A DNA stretch of 64,000 bases from CADCVT01 sp036389485 (GTDB lineage Bacteria; Actinomycetota; Thermoleophilia; Solirubrobacterales; Solirubrobacteraceae): positions 20,409 to 84,408 of the forward strand of contig DASVPR010000026.1 of the NCBI GenBank assembly GCA_036389485.1, in the 5' to 3' direction. Both the position numbers and the translations under genes were made by a program. Below, in pieces: positions 48,415 to 57,864 of the stretch (the stretch's first letter is position 1; each line of letters opens with the position of its first letter). The notes below the pieces were generated by a model. The model was not told the DNA's origin. It made no database searches and saw nothing but the letters and a program-made list of their open reading frames with translations.

Positions 48415-50376
48415 CTACTCGGTCACTTCGAACGCGCCGCGCATGAACGGGTGCACGCGGCAGAAGTACGTCACCGTCTCCCCGGGCCGGTAGCCCTTCT
48501 CCTCGGTGATGGGCAGCTCGTAGTCGAGCCGCTGCTTGGGCGCGCTGATCTCCGGGACGCCGAAGCCCAGCTCGGACGAGTCGATGTCGAGCTCGCGCCC
48601 CGCCGACGTCTGGCCGTCGGCGAGCGGGAACGCGGCGCCGGTCTGACCCAGGCAGGGGAACTTGCACGACGTGATCGTGTGGTAGATCAGCCCGCCCTCG
48701 AGGTTCGTGAACCGCAGCGTGTCGCCCAGCTTGACGGTCGGGATGCCGGTCATCGACGCCGTCGACAGGTCGCCGGGCTCGTACAGGAAGTTGGCGATGC
48801 CGACCTCGCTCGTCTGCTGGCCGCGCTGCATCGTCCACTCGCCGCCGGGGCCGCCGTGGTTGCCGTTCTCCTTGTAGTGGCCGTGCGTCACCGCGCCGTG
48901 GGTGCAGAGCTTCTTCTCGCCGGCCGCCGACACGCCGCCGGACTCGCAGTTCACGGAGGTGTCACGCTCGGCCTGGAACGGGTTGAGGCCGGGCGCCGTC
49001 GGCCTGCCCTCCTCGTCGTTCGGCGCGAAGAGCGCGACCGCGATGCCCATGTTCTCGTACGTGGCGCTGTACTTGGTGTCGTACGTGGCGTTCGAGCGCA
49101 GCTTGTCGCCCGGCTTGAGCTGGATGCCCCAGAACGGCAGGCCGGTGACCTCCATCGAGAAGTCCCACGACGTCGGCGGGCCGCCCGGCCTCGACTTGTC
49201 CTCGCGGTCCCAGTACCAGGCGCGGCCGGTGTAGATCCGCGTGCGGTCGACGTGCTCGGTGACCTGCTTCGTGCGGTACTTCGTGACGAGCCGCGTGCGC
49301 TTCACCTTCCGCGCCCTGCGGCTGCGCTTCGCGCACCGGCCCTTGCGCTTCTTCAGGCACACGCGCTTGCGCACGGTCACCTTGCGCTTGACCTTGTACG
49401 GCTCCTTCACGGTGCGCGTGACGTCCTCCCCGCCGGGCCGGACGAGGTCGATGTCGTTCGTCAGGCCGCCGGGGTGGAGGTGGCCGCCTATCCCGATCAG
49501 CGTGCCTCCGGTGAACTTCTCTATCCGCCCGAACGGCTCGCCGAGCTTCGGCAGCTCGAGGTCCTCGCCGAGGCCGTTCCCCGGCTCCCCCTGGCCGACG
49601 AACTTCTCGCCGAAGGGGTCGAAGTCGGCGCACTGCTCCGTGGGCCACGTGCACTCCTGGTCCGGGCCGCCGAACTTGCGCTGCACGTTGAACACCGGGT
49701 AGCCGGACGGCCGCACGTCGAGCCAGACCGGGTACGCGGCCTTCAGCCCGATCTCCTCCGCGTCCGCCTGCGGCACGAAGTCGATCTCGTAGGTGATGTA
49801 GGTCTCCATCGGCTCGGGCACGGCCGAGTGGACCATGTAGAGGAGCAGCCACGTGTCGGTGGCCTTGATCGGCAGGCCGTAGCCGCGCGGCCACGGGCCG
49901 ATCGTCTTCTCCTCGCCGGCCGCGAAGAACGGGCCGCTGCCGTACTCCGGCTCGGCGAGCCAGGTGCCGTGATGGAGGTGGACCTGCTCGACCGGCGGCG
50001 TCGTCCCGTCCTCGCGGACGAGGTTCGGCTTGAACCGGGTGACGTAGCCGTCCATGTTCGGCTTCTCGATCGTCACCGGGCCGATGAGCACGTCGTTCTG
50101 GCCGGGCTTCACGGTGATCGGGCCGTAGGTGAACCTCAGCCGGCGGCAGTGGCCGGGGTAGCGCTCGTACTTCGGGGCGGACCAGCGCTCGATCTCGTAG
50201 AACCGCTTCTCGAACGGGTCGTTGACGTCGTAGGCGCACGGGCGCGGGGCGACGACGTCGCCGGCGAAGTTCGGCTCCGGCGTCGGCCGGTCCTGCGCGG
50301 CAGCGGGCGCCGCCGCGCACAGCATCGCGACGGCGAGCACGTACGCCGCCCTTCGGTATCCGGCCCCTGACCACAT
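48415..50376 (-). CDS. Secreted protein with C-terminal cupredoxin domain
   Basis: 653 residues. The signal peptide ends AAAQ. A long N-terminal region includes HLHHGTWL and GIGGHLHPGGLTNDI, His-rich motifs reminiscent of copper monooxygenases, interrupted by a very basic loop (KVKRKVTVRKRVCLKKRKGR). The C-terminal plastocyanin-like domain has a type-1-copper set: His in IYHTITSC and Cys/His/Met in YFCRVHPFMRG. Probably an extracellular copper redox protein acting with the amidohydrolase encoded downstream. Confidence 0.75.
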   Translation of the reverse strand: MWSGAGYRRAAYVLAVAMLCAAAPAAAQDRPTPEPNFAGDVVAPRPCAYDVNDPFEKRFYEIERWSAPKYERYPGHCRRLRFTYGPITVKPGQNDVLIGPVTIEKPNMDGYVTRFKPNLVREDGTTPPVEQVHLHHGTWLAEPEYGSGPFFAAGEEKTIGPWPRGYGLPIKATDTWLLLYMVHSAVPEPMETYITYEIDFVPQADAEEIGLKAAYPVWLDVRPSGYPVFNVQRKFGGPDQECTWPTEQCADFDPFGEKFVGQGEPGNGLGEDLELPKLGEPFGRIEKFTGGTLIGIGGHLHPGGLTNDIDLVRPGGEDVTRTVKEPYKVKRKVTVRKRVCLKKRKGRCAKRSRRARKVKRTRLVTKYRTKQVTEHVDRTRIYTGRAWYWDREDKSRPGGPPTSWDFSMEVTGLPFWGIQLKPGDKLRSNATYDTKYSATYENMGIAVALFAPNDEEGRPTAPGLNPFQAERDTSVNCESGGVSAAGEKKLCTHGAVTHGHYKENGNHGGPGGEWTMQRGQQTSEVGIANFLYEPGDLSTASMTGIPTVKLGDTLRFTNLEGGLIYHTITSCKFPCLGQTGAAFPLADGQTSAGRELDIDSSELGFGVPEISAPKQRLDYELPITEEKGYRPGETVTYFCRVHPFMRGAFEVTE

Positions 50377-50505
50377 GCGGGACCCCCGCCCCTCGTCGCT
50401 CTCCAGTCCCCGACGGCGCGTCAGATGAACGTCACCGTCTCCGATGAGGAAACGTAGCGGACCCCTTCGCCCCCCGCAATCGGCAACCACGCCTCCGAGC
50501 ACGGC

Positions 50506-51417
50506 TCAGCGGCGGCGCCGGAATCGTGGCCGCACCCGCTCGCAGCCCCGGACGCGGTCGCGGCGGTCGACGAGCGCGCGGTCGCGCTTCCCCGCGCCGC
50601 ACGAGATCCGGTCGCGCCGGCCGTCGCGCGCGCGGATGCGGTCGTCGCCCGGGCCGCCCACGACCTCGTCGCGGCCGTCGCCGGCGCCGATGACGTCGAC
50701 GCCCGGCCCGCCGGCGAGACGGTCGTCGCCCTTGCCGCCGAACACGCGGTCGTCGCCGTCGCCGCCCTCGGCGACGTCCCCGTCCGGCCCGCCGTAGACG
50801 CCGTCGGCGCCGCGCCCGCCGATCAGGGTGTCCGCGCCCTCGTTGCCGGCGATCTGATCGCCGCCGTCGCCGCCGTCGGCGCGGTCGGCGCCCGCGCCGG
50901 CCAGCAGCTCGTCGCGGCCGAGCAGCCCGCTGAGCTGGTCGTCGCCGTCGCCGCCGACGAGCTTGTCCTTGTCGTCGGCGCCGACGACGCGGTCGTTGCC
51001 CGGGCCGCCGTCGAGCGTGCTCTCGAGCGCGATGTAGGACCGCTCGGCGCAGAAGGTGATGACGCAGTCGTTGGCGAGGACCTCGTCGTCGCCGTCGCCG
51101 CCGCGCAGGGTCTCGTTGCCGGGGTTGTCGCACATGAAGCCGACCTCGCGGACGTCGCACGTCGCGCCGTGGACGCGGTCGTTGCCCGCGCCGCCGTCGA
51201 CCGTGTCGGAGTCGCCGCCGCCGACCAGCGCGTCGTCGCCTCCGCCGCCGTCGAGCTCGTCGTCGCCGCGGCCGCCCTCGATGTGGTCGGCCTCGTCGCC
51301 GCCCTTCAGCTTGTCGGCGCCGCTGGTCCCCTGCATGTCGGCCGCGCCGACGAGCCCGACCGCGCCGAGCACGGCGGCCAGTGCCACCAGGATCCCGATC
51401 ACCCGCTTGCGCCGCAT
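50506..51417 (-). CDS. Secreted RTX (GGxGxD) calcium-binding repeat protein
   Basis: 303 residues. Signal peptide or anchor 6-26 (VIGILVALAAVLGAVGLVG), then about 12 nonapeptide repeats of the RTX type (GGRGDDELD, GGAGNDRVH, GGDGDDQLS, GGRGADGVY, GGPGDDRIR), interrupted by a Cys-containing loop near 85-125. The tail (DGRRDRISCGAG ... RVRGCERV) is the usual actinobacterial cap. Calcium-dependent beta-roll outside the cell. GAGGGGCGAG lies before the ATG at 51417. Confidence 0.9.
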   Translation of the reverse strand: MRRKRVIGILVALAAVLGAVGLVGAADMQGTSGADKLKGGDEADHIEGGRGDDELDGGGGDDALVGGGDSDTVDGGAGNDRVHGATCDVREVGFMCDNPGNETLRGGDGDDEVLANDCVITFCAERSYIALESTLDGGPGNDRVVGADDKDKLVGGDGDDQLSGLLGRDELLAGAGADRADGGDGGDQIAGNEGADTLIGGRGADGVYGGPDGDVAEGGDGDDRVFGGKGDDRLAGGPGVDVIGAGDGRDEVVGGPGDDRIRARDGRRDRISCGAGKRDRALVDRRDRVRGCERVRPRFRRRR

Positions 51418-51448
51418 CAGCTCGCCCCTCCGCTCCCGGCCGCGAACA

Positions 51449-52645
51449 CTAGCGTTCAGACGAGCGGCGCAGCACACGTAGCCCGAGCACGAGCTCGCTC
51501 AGCGTGGCGAAGCGGCGCGCGTCGGCGCCGGTCAGCTCCTCGATGCGCCGCAGGCGGTACTGCACCGTGTTCGCGTGGAGGTGCAGCGCGGCGGCGGTGC
51601 GGGCGACGTTGAGGTCGTTGTCGGCGAGCGCGACGACGGTCTCGACGAGGGCCGGGTGCTTCGCGATCGTGCGCGCCGCCGCGGGGACCGTCCGGCGGGC
51701 GGCGGCGTCGGCGCCGGCGGTGAGCTCGTCGGCGAGCGAGACCTCCTCGAGCCGCACGACGGGGCGCGCCGCGGAGGCGTGCCGCAGCGCACGGCGCGCC
51801 TCCTCGTAGGCGGCCGGGATCTCCTCCGCGCTCCCGCACCGCGCGCTGACGCCGGCGCGCAGCGACACGCCGGCGAACCGGCCCAGCGCGGCCTGCGCCC
51901 GCTCGACGACCGCGCCGACGCCGCCCGGAGCGGCCGCGACGACCGGGACGAAGGCGACGACCTCGTCGTGCCGCGGGACGACGAACGCGAGGCGCCGGTG
52001 CGGCCCGACCGACCGCGCGAGCGCGTCGGTGATGGGGCGAAGCGCGGCGCCCCGTCCCGATCCCTTCGCCGCGGTCGCCACAACGACGACCAGCTCCTCG
52101 CCGACGTCGAGCCCGAGCGCCGCGGCGCGCCGCGCGACCGACGTGTCGCCCAGCAGGAGCCGGTCGACGACGTCGCGCCGCACGCGCTCCTCGTCGAGCG
52201 CGACTTCGCTCGCCGCGCGCGTCCACCCCTCCGCGACCGCGGCGTTGACGGCGGCGGCGTACGCGAACGTCGTCGCGGTCAGGTCGAGCGCGGCGCGGTC
52301 GTCGCCCGCCGCGGCCTCGACGAGCGCCTCCCACATCAGCCGCTGCCCGAGCAGGTAGGACTGGAGGACCACGTCGAGCGGCAGCAGCTCCCGCGCGCGC
52401 TGCGCGCCCCGCTCGCGCACGAAGTCGAGCTCGGCGCCGGCGGGCGGCCGGCCGTCGCGCGCCGCCTTCACGAACGCGTGCACGTGGCGCTTGGAGTGCT
52501 CGCGGACCTCGGCCGCGAAGCGCGCGTCGCGCACGGCCGCGTGGTCCCGGACCTCGGCGAGGACCGCCGCGGTCATGCGGCGGCTGATCGCGGCGGCGTC
52601 GTGCTCCATCGCCGCGAGCACGTCGTTGTGCGACTGCACCAACAT
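51449..52645 (-). CDS. PucR/CdaR-type transcriptional regulator
   Basis: 398 residues. The N-terminal helical region is followed by a GGDEF-like fold (LVVVVATAAKGSG ... LRAGVSARCGSAEEIPAAYEEARRAL) and the C-terminal PucR HTH_30: TIAKHPALVETVVALADND, NVARTAAALHLHANTVQYRL, RIEELTGADARRF. Purine-catabolism PucR relatives activate neighbouring genes. Start at 52645 rather than 52717, which would overlap the divergent VOC gene. A CCGATC repeat lies between them. Confidence 0.88.
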   Translation of the reverse strand: MLVQSHNDVLAAMEHDAAAISRRMTAAVLAEVRDHAAVRDARFAAEVREHSKRHVHAFVKAARDGRPPAGAELDFVRERGAQRARELLPLDVVLQSYLLGQRLMWEALVEAAAGDDRAALDLTATTFAYAAAVNAAVAEGWTRAASEVALDEERVRRDVVDRLLLGDTSVARRAAALGLDVGEELVVVVATAAKGSGRGAALRPITDALARSVGPHRRLAFVVPRHDEVVAFVPVVAAAPGGVGAVVERAQAALGRFAGVSLRAGVSARCGSAEEIPAAYEEARRALRHASAARPVVRLEEVSLADELTAGADAAARRTVPAAARTIAKHPALVETVVALADNDLNVARTAAALHLHANTVQYRLRRIEELTGADARRFATLSELVLGLRVLRRSSER

Positions 52646-52653
52646 CGGTGGCT

Positions 52654-52671
52654 CCGATCCTGTCCGATCGG
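52654..52671. promoter_or_regulatory. CCGATC direct repeat, candidate PucR-type site
   Basis: CCGATC-CTGT-CCGATCGG: two CCGATC copies 10 bp apart (52654 and 52664), the second within a palindromic CCGATCGG. It lies 9 bp upstream of the regulator start and 40 bp before the VOC gene. Confidence 0.4.
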
Positions 52672-52710
52672 CCGTAGACGGCGCAAGCGCCCGCGCCGAT
52701 GCTTGGGCAC

Positions 52711-53073
52711 ATGCCACATCCAGTCGTCTTCTTCGAGGTCGCCGGGCGCGACCGCGCCGCGCTCCGCGACTTCTACACGCAGGCCTTCGGGTGGACGGCC
52801 GCCGACATCCCCGGGCCGATGGAGTACACGACGATCGAGCCGGGCGGCGAGGGCGGCATCGCCGGCGGCATCGGGCCCGACCCGACCGGCGGCGCGGGCC
52901 ACGTCACCTTCTACGTCGACACCGATGACATCGAGGCGACCCTCGAGCAGATCGAGCAGCTCGGCGGCGCGCGCTCGATGGGCCCGGTCGACATCCCGCA
53001 GGGCCGCATCGCGCACTTCACCGACCCCGAGGGCCACACCGTCGGGCTCTGGAGCGGCCAGGCACCGAGCTGA
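52711..53073 (+). CDS. VOC-family (glyoxalase-fold) protein
   Basis: About 120 residues (ATG at 52711; another at 52699). Two beta-alpha-beta-beta-beta units: VVFFEVAGRDRAALRDFYTQAFGW and GHVTFYVDTDDIEATLEQIEQLG, ending FTDPEGHTVGLW with the metal-type Glu/His. Substrate unknown. Divergent from the PucR regulator and possibly under its control. Confidence 0.85.
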   Translation: MPHPVVFFEVAGRDRAALRDFYTQAFGWTAADIPGPMEYTTIEPGGEGGIAGGIGPDPTGGAGHVTFYVDTDDIEATLEQIEQLGGARSMGPVDIPQGRIAHFTDPEGHTVGLWSGQAPS

Positions 53074-53138
53074 CGTCACACTCGCCGTCGCCGTCGCCTC
53101 TTCACAGGTGGCACCACACCCACCGAGAGGAGCAGGCG

Positions 53139-53459
53139 ATGGAGGAGAGGGTCTTGGAGCTGGTCGTGTTCGGGCTGCGCGAGGGCGTCTCGCGCGACCA
53201 GTTCCTGGGGACGGTCGACGCCGTCTCGCGCTGGATCGGCGAGCAGCCCGGGTTCGTCTCGCGCGAGCTGTCGCACGACGAGGAGGGCGATCGCTGGATC
53301 GAGGTGGTCTGGTGGCGGACGCTGGCCAACGCCCGCGCGGCGGCCGAGCGCGCGCTGACGTCGGAGGCGTGCGCGCCGATGTTCGCGCTGATCGACATGG
53401 AGTCGGCGCTGATGGCGCACGGCGTCCCGGCCATCCCGCCCGTGGTCGCCGCGGCGTGA
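53139..53459 (+). CDS. Dimeric alpha/beta-barrel (ABM-like) protein
   Basis: 106 residues. ERVLELVVFGLREGVSRDQFL, then WIGEQPGFVSRELSHDEEGDRWIEVVWW match the ferredoxin-like fold of ABM/monooxygenase-type small proteins. GAGAGGAG lies 7-14 bp before the ATG. It overlaps the next gene (GTGA). Function unknown. Confidence 0.75.
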   Translation: MEERVLELVVFGLREGVSRDQFLGTVDAVSRWIGEQPGFVSRELSHDEEGDRWIEVVWWRTLANARAAAERALTSEACAPMFALIDMESALMAHGVPAIPPVVAAA

Positions 53460-53929
53460 TCGAGCCGGGCGACATCCTGCGCGACCTGCTCGCGCTCGAC
53501 CCCGCGCTGCGGCAGGAGCGGTACTACGGCGAGGACGCGCTCTTCTACAACCCCGGCCGGGCCGCGCCGCTCGGCGTGATCTTCGCCGCGGTCAAGGACC
53601 ACGACGGGCCGAACGACGCCTCGGCGCGGCTGTCGCGGCCCGGCGTGTACCGGTTCGCGTTCGGCATGGCGCCCGAGACGTTCGAGCGGCGGTTCGGGCC
53701 GCCGCCGGCGCGGGCGCGGAAGGGCGCGGTCGTCGCGCTCGACGGCTACGACCCCGCGCGCCTGGACGAGCTGATGCCGCACCCCGTCTACGGCTGGATG
53801 TGCTGGGTGCAGGTCCTTGCGCCGGCCGCGGCGACGTTCGCGGCGCTCCGTCCCCTGCTCGCCGAGTCGCTCGACCTCGTCAGGGCCCGGTGGACCCGCC
53901 ATCATGTGGGCGATGCCGCCGCCCGCTGA
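53456..53929 (+). CDS. DUF6194-family protein
   Basis: 157 residues, GTG overlapping the previous stop. The segments RYYGEDALFYNPGRAAPLGVIFAAVKDHDGPNDA, VYRFAFGMAPETFERRFG and LMPHPVYGWMCWVQVL (given here as separate blocks) fit the actinobacterial DUF6194 family; function unknown, possibly a MmcQ/YjbR-like fold. Confidence 0.75.
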   Translation: MIEPGDILRDLLALDPALRQERYYGEDALFYNPGRAAPLGVIFAAVKDHDGPNDASARLSRPGVYRFAFGMAPETFERRFGPPPARARKGAVVALDGYDPARLDELMPHPVYGWMCWVQVLAPAAATFAALRPLLAESLDLVRARWTRHHVGDAAAR

Positions 53930-54632
53930 CCTCGACCGCCTCGTCGCGCGGGCGCAGCGCGGCGACGCCCTCGCGCTCGAGGAGGTCTGTGCCCGCGCGC
54001 GGCCGCTGCTCGTGAGGCACGCGCGGCGGCTGCTGGGCTCGACGCAGGACGCCGAGGACGCCGTCCAGGAGGTGCTGATGCTCGTCTGCGCGCGCATCGG
54101 CACGTACCGCTGGGAGGGCAGCTTCGCCGGCTGGCTCTACGCGGTCGCGACGCGCGCGATCCTCCGCCGCGGCCCGATGACCCCGCACGACGCGACGCTC
54201 GCGCTCGAGCTGGCCGACGCCGCGCTCCTCTCCGACCACGACCCGATCACCGAGGCCGAGTGGGGGCTGGTCGAGCAGGACCTCCACCTCGCGTGCACGA
54301 TCGGCGTGCTCACCGGGCTCTCGGCGCAGGCGCGCCGGCTCTACCTCCTCGGCGAGGTGCTCGCGGTGCCGGACCGCGTGGGCGCGCAGGTCGCGCAGGT
54401 CTCGCCCGCCGCGTACCGCAAGCGCCTCGAGCGGGCGCGGCGCGCGGTGGCGGACGCCGTGCGGGCCCAGGGGCCGGTCGGGCAGGACGAGCGCGATCGC
54501 CTCGCCGGCGCCGCCCGCGAGCTCGACGACCTCGTCCGGCTGGGCGAGCTGCACCGCGCGCACGCACGCCGCGGCAGCGCGGAGGGAGCGGTGCGAGCGC
54601 TCGAGCGCGTCGCGCCGACGCTCGCCGCCTGA
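53904..54632 (+). CDS. ECF-type sigma-70 factor
   Basis: 242 residues. Region 2 (LEEVCARARPLLVRHARRLL, DAEDAVQEVLMLVCARIG, FAGWLYAVATRAIL) is clear. Region 4 (LSAQARRLYLLGEVLAVPD, QVSPAAYRKRLERARR) is divergent. A C-terminal ~60-residue extension follows, as in some non-canonical ECF groups. No anti-sigma factor is adjacent; the ceramidase-like gene follows 52 bp later. Overlaps the DUF6194 gene by 26 bp. Confidence 0.8.
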   Translation: MWAMPPPADLDRLVARAQRGDALALEEVCARARPLLVRHARRLLGSTQDAEDAVQEVLMLVCARIGTYRWEGSFAGWLYAVATRAILRRGPMTPHDATLALELADAALLSDHDPITEAEWGLVEQDLHLACTIGVLTGLSAQARRLYLLGEVLAVPDRVGAQVAQVSPAAYRKRLERARRAVADAVRAQGPVGQDERDRLAGAARELDDLVRLGELHRAHARRGSAEGAVRALERVAPTLAA

Positions 54633-54684
54633 GGGAGCGCGGCATCCGGCGCACGCGCGCGCGCCATCTGGGAGGCTTCGCCTC

Positions 54685-56397
54685 GTGCCGGGAGGAGCCA
54701 GGAAGGCACTCGCGGGGTTCGTCGGCGGCGCGCTCATGGTGTCGGGCGCGTGGGCCGGGGCTGCGCTCGTGCCGGTGGGCGGCGACGACGCCGTCGAGCG
54801 GGCGCGCGAGACCACGAGGTCCGCCGCGCCGAAGAGCACGCCGCCCAGCACGCCGCCGGCGTCGCGCGAGGCCGAGAGCCGCAAGTTCTCCGTCCCCGAT
54901 CACCGGACGCTGCCCGCCGGCCAGGTGCTCGCCGGCGCCGCGAAGACGTCGATCGAGCCGCGCCCGGCCGACTACGGCGGCACGTGGGAGAAGGACGCGG
55001 GGAAGTGCGCGACGCTCAGCGAGAGCGCGTTCGAGGCGCTCGTCGACGACCCGGTCGGGTTCGGCGACCACATCGCGTCGACGGGATCGCCGTGGCCCGA
55101 GAACCCGAACTGCATCTACATGGGCGGGTTCGGCATCGGCCCGATGAACCCCGTGAGCTCGTGGAACCACGACCTCGGCCTGTGGGTCCGTGCCGTCGCC
55201 CTGCGCGACCGCGGCGGCGACGACCTCGTGCTGGCGATCATCGACGGCGAGGGCTGGTTCTGGGACTACGCGAAGAAGTGCGAGGACTGCGGCATCAAGC
55301 AGATCAGCGAGGCGCTCGCGGCCGACCCCGAGCTCGGGCTGAAGGCGCAGGACGTCGTCATCGCGGCGACGCACGCGCACTCCTCGCCCGACTTCATCGG
55401 CGGCTGGGGCTTCGTGCCCGACTGGTACATGCGGCAGGTCACCGACACGATCAAGTCGACCGTGCGCGCGGCGATCGGGAGCATGCGCCCGGCGGTGCTC
55501 GAGTACGGCGAGCGCACGGCCCGCCGGTTCAACCACGAGCGGCGCGGAACGTACCGGTCGGCCGAGGAGCAGCAGCTCGCGTGGTTCCGCGCGTACGCGC
55601 CGACCGGCAAGGCCGAGCGCCCGCGCCGCCGCCGCGCGGGGGCGCCGTCGAAGCCGACGGCCGGCAAGACGATCGCGACCGTCGGCGCCTACGCCGCCCA
55701 CCCGACCACGTTCGGCACGAACGACGGCGAGGCGCACCCCGACTGGGTCGGCATCTTCGAGAAGAGCCTCGAGCGACGCTTCGGCGGCATCGGCCTGCAC
55801 TTCATGACCGGCCTGGGGAACATGTCCGCGGCCGGGCTCGACCACTCGGCGGACGACCTCGCCGGCCTGATCGCCGGCATAGGCGAGGGCAACCGCGTCG
55901 ACACGCCCGACATCCGCACGAAGCGCACGACGTGGACGCAGCCGGTGACGAACGTCCCGCTGACCGCGCTCGGCGCGCCCGGCTTCTTCGACCGCCAGTT
56001 CGTCGAGACGCCGTCGTCGGTGCAGACCGGCAAGGACGGCGGGGTCCACTGCGCGTCGAGCGGCCCGACCTCCGCCGAGGTCGCCGCCGGCGCCGCGCGG
56101 ATCGGCGACGAGCTCGCGCTGACGGCGTCGCCCGGCGAGATCTTCTCGAACCTGTCGAACACGCTGAAGGAGCAGTCCAACGCGGCCGTCACGTTCCCGC
56201 TCGGCCAGGCCAACGACGCGCTCGGCTACATGCCGCAGTCCTTCGAGTTGAACCCGGTGGGCCAGCAGGGCCTGGGGTTCGCCGTCGACGGCTTCGTGTT
56301 CGTCAACTACGAGGACTCCTACGCGATCGACCGCTGCTTCGGCGACATGGCGCTCGAGACCGGGATCAGGCTGCTCGGCGACCTGAAGGCGCCCTAG
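54685..56397 (+). CDS. Secreted neutral-ceramidase-like hydrolase
   Basis: 570 residues, GTG start with GGGAGG upstream. Signal anchor (GFVGGALMVSGAWAGAALV), Pro/Ser linker, then the neutral/alkaline non-lysosomal ceramidase-like domain: AGAAKTSIEPRP, LAIIDGEGWFW, and the zinc-site motif ATHAHSSPDFIGGW. ALGYMPQSFELN is at the C-terminal side. Hydrolysis of an N-acyl lipid amide outside the cell is expected from the family, but bacterial homologues vary in substrate. Confidence 0.8.
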   Translation: MPGGARKALAGFVGGALMVSGAWAGAALVPVGGDDAVERARETTRSAAPKSTPPSTPPASREAESRKFSVPDHRTLPAGQVLAGAAKTSIEPRPADYGGTWEKDAGKCATLSESAFEALVDDPVGFGDHIASTGSPWPENPNCIYMGGFGIGPMNPVSSWNHDLGLWVRAVALRDRGGDDLVLAIIDGEGWFWDYAKKCEDCGIKQISEALAADPELGLKAQDVVIAATHAHSSPDFIGGWGFVPDWYMRQVTDTIKSTVRAAIGSMRPAVLEYGERTARRFNHERRGTYRSAEEQQLAWFRAYAPTGKAERPRRRRAGAPSKPTAGKTIATVGAYAAHPTTFGTNDGEAHPDWVGIFEKSLERRFGGIGLHFMTGLGNMSAAGLDHSADDLAGLIAGIGEGNRVDTPDIRTKRTTWTQPVTNVPLTALGAPGFFDRQFVETPSSVQTGKDGGVHCASSGPTSAEVAAGAARIGDELALTASPGEIFSNLSNTLKEQSNAAVTFPLGQANDALGYMPQSFELNPVGQQGLGFAVDGFVFVNYEDSYAIDRCFGDMALETGIRLLGDLKAP

Positions 56398-56410
56398 CAG
56401 TCGGCCGCGC

Positions 56411-57835
56411 TCAGCGCCGCACCGCGCGGCGCTGGGTCACGCGGCCGGCGCGGACGACGATCGTCACGCGGCGCGACGCTCGCGCCGGCAGGCGGATCGC
56501 GTAGGCGTGGCAGGCCCGCACGCGGCGGCGGCGGACGACGGTGCGGCGGCCGGCCCGCACGCGCAGGCGACCGCGGACGCGCGGGACGACGATCAGCTCG
56601 CGACCGTGGGCGACGACCCGCCCGAGGAGGCGGCCGCGCCGCGGCTTCGCGCGCCGGCAGCCGGGCACGCGGCGGCGGCTCTCCGAGACGGTCCGGGCGC
56701 GCGCCTTCCGGCGCCGGCTGGGCGGCCGGACCTGGTCGGGGGCCGGCGCCGCCGCGTTGAAGACGTCGTCGCCGAACGGCTTCAGGCCCTCCTGGGCGGC
56801 GTAGCCGAGGTGCTCGAGGCCGAAGACGTCCTCGATGCTGCGCAGCAGCGAGTAGTGGTTGTAGGGGGTCTCGTTCACCGTGCCGCCGCGCACGAACGGC
56901 GAGAGCAGCACGGTGCCGGTCCTTCCCCCGCCGCGCCCGAAGATGCCGGGCTGCGGCGTGTTGGGGCCCGTCGGCTCGTCGCAGCAGGCCTGCGAGCCCT
57001 CCTCGTCGATCTCCGCTTCGTCGTACGTCACGATCAGCAGCCCGTCCTTGAGGAACGCGGGCGACGCCATGATCCGCGGCACCCACTCGCGCAGGAACTC
57101 GTCGGCGCTCGTCAGCCCGCCCGGGCGGCCGTCGGCGCAGGGCTCGTCGTGCGCGTCGCTGCACAGGTCGGGCGTGACGAAGACGTAGTTGGGCGTGCGC
57201 TCCTCGGTCGCGAGGTCCGCGGGCAGGCGGTCGAGCGGCACGACCAGCTCATCGCACGACGGCTCGTCGATCACCGAGTGGAAGTAGAGGAACGGCACGT
57301 GCCGCGTGGCGAACTGGTCGTCCTCGCGCGCGGACTGCGTACGGTCGGGCTGGCCGATCGCCGGGTGCCGGCACGTCTGCGGCTCGCCGGGCGTGTTGCC
57401 CATGTCCTCGGCGTACTGGCGCCACCGCAGGCCGGCCTCCTCGAGCTGGTCGCCGATCGTCTTCACCGTCGCGGGGAAGACGCACCCCTGCCCCATCGCC
57501 TGCCCGTCCATCCCGACGATGCCGGGCAGGACGTCGCGGAAGACCGGGCAGTCGCCCTGCGTCTCGGGGTTCGCCGCCTGGCCGCTGACCATCGTGAGGT
57601 AGTTGCCGAGCGAGGCGTGCGACGTGCCGAAGTACTGCGTCAGCAGCTGCCCCTGCCGGGGCAGGTCGCGCGCGAGGTACGTCGCCTTGCTGTCGGGGCC
57701 GAACGACTCCTCGAACGCCTTGTTCTCCAGCACGACGATGAACACGTGACGGATCGGCGGGACCGCCGCGCCGGCGCTCGGCGCGAGCGCCAGGAAGGCG
57801 AGGACGACGACCGCTGCGGCGAGCGTCCGGCGCAT
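56411..57835 (-). CDS. Secreted acid phosphatase/phospholipase C-like phosphoesterase
   Basis: 474 residues. The signal peptide ends AGA. Phosphoesterase (PF04185-type) domain: HVFIVVLENKAFEESFG, QYFGTSHASLGNYLTMVSGQ, LLIVTYDEAEIDEEG and YNHYSLLRSIEDVFGLEHLG. A basic Arg-rich beta module forms the last ~100 residues, similar in style to the tails at 6096 and 42148. Metal-dependent phosphomonoester or phospholipid hydrolysis outside the cell. Convergent with the ceramidase gene, 13 bp apart. Confidence 0.85.
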   Translation of the reverse strand: MRRTLAAAVVVLAFLALAPSAGAAVPPIRHVFIVVLENKAFEESFGPDSKATYLARDLPRQGQLLTQYFGTSHASLGNYLTMVSGQAANPETQGDCPVFRDVLPGIVGMDGQAMGQGCVFPATVKTIGDQLEEAGLRWRQYAEDMGNTPGEPQTCRHPAIGQPDRTQSAREDDQFATRHVPFLYFHSVIDEPSCDELVVPLDRLPADLATEERTPNYVFVTPDLCSDAHDEPCADGRPGGLTSADEFLREWVPRIMASPAFLKDGLLIVTYDEAEIDEEGSQACCDEPTGPNTPQPGIFGRGGGRTGTVLLSPFVRGGTVNETPYNHYSLLRSIEDVFGLEHLGYAAQEGLKPFGDDVFNAAAPAPDQVRPPSRRRKARARTVSESRRRVPGCRRAKPRRGRLLGRVVAHGRELIVVPRVRGRLRVRAGRRTVVRRRRVRACHAYAIRLPARASRRVTIVVRAGRVTQRRAVRR

Positions 57836-57864
57836 CGGGGTGGAGAGTAGAGACCAGAGGCCGC

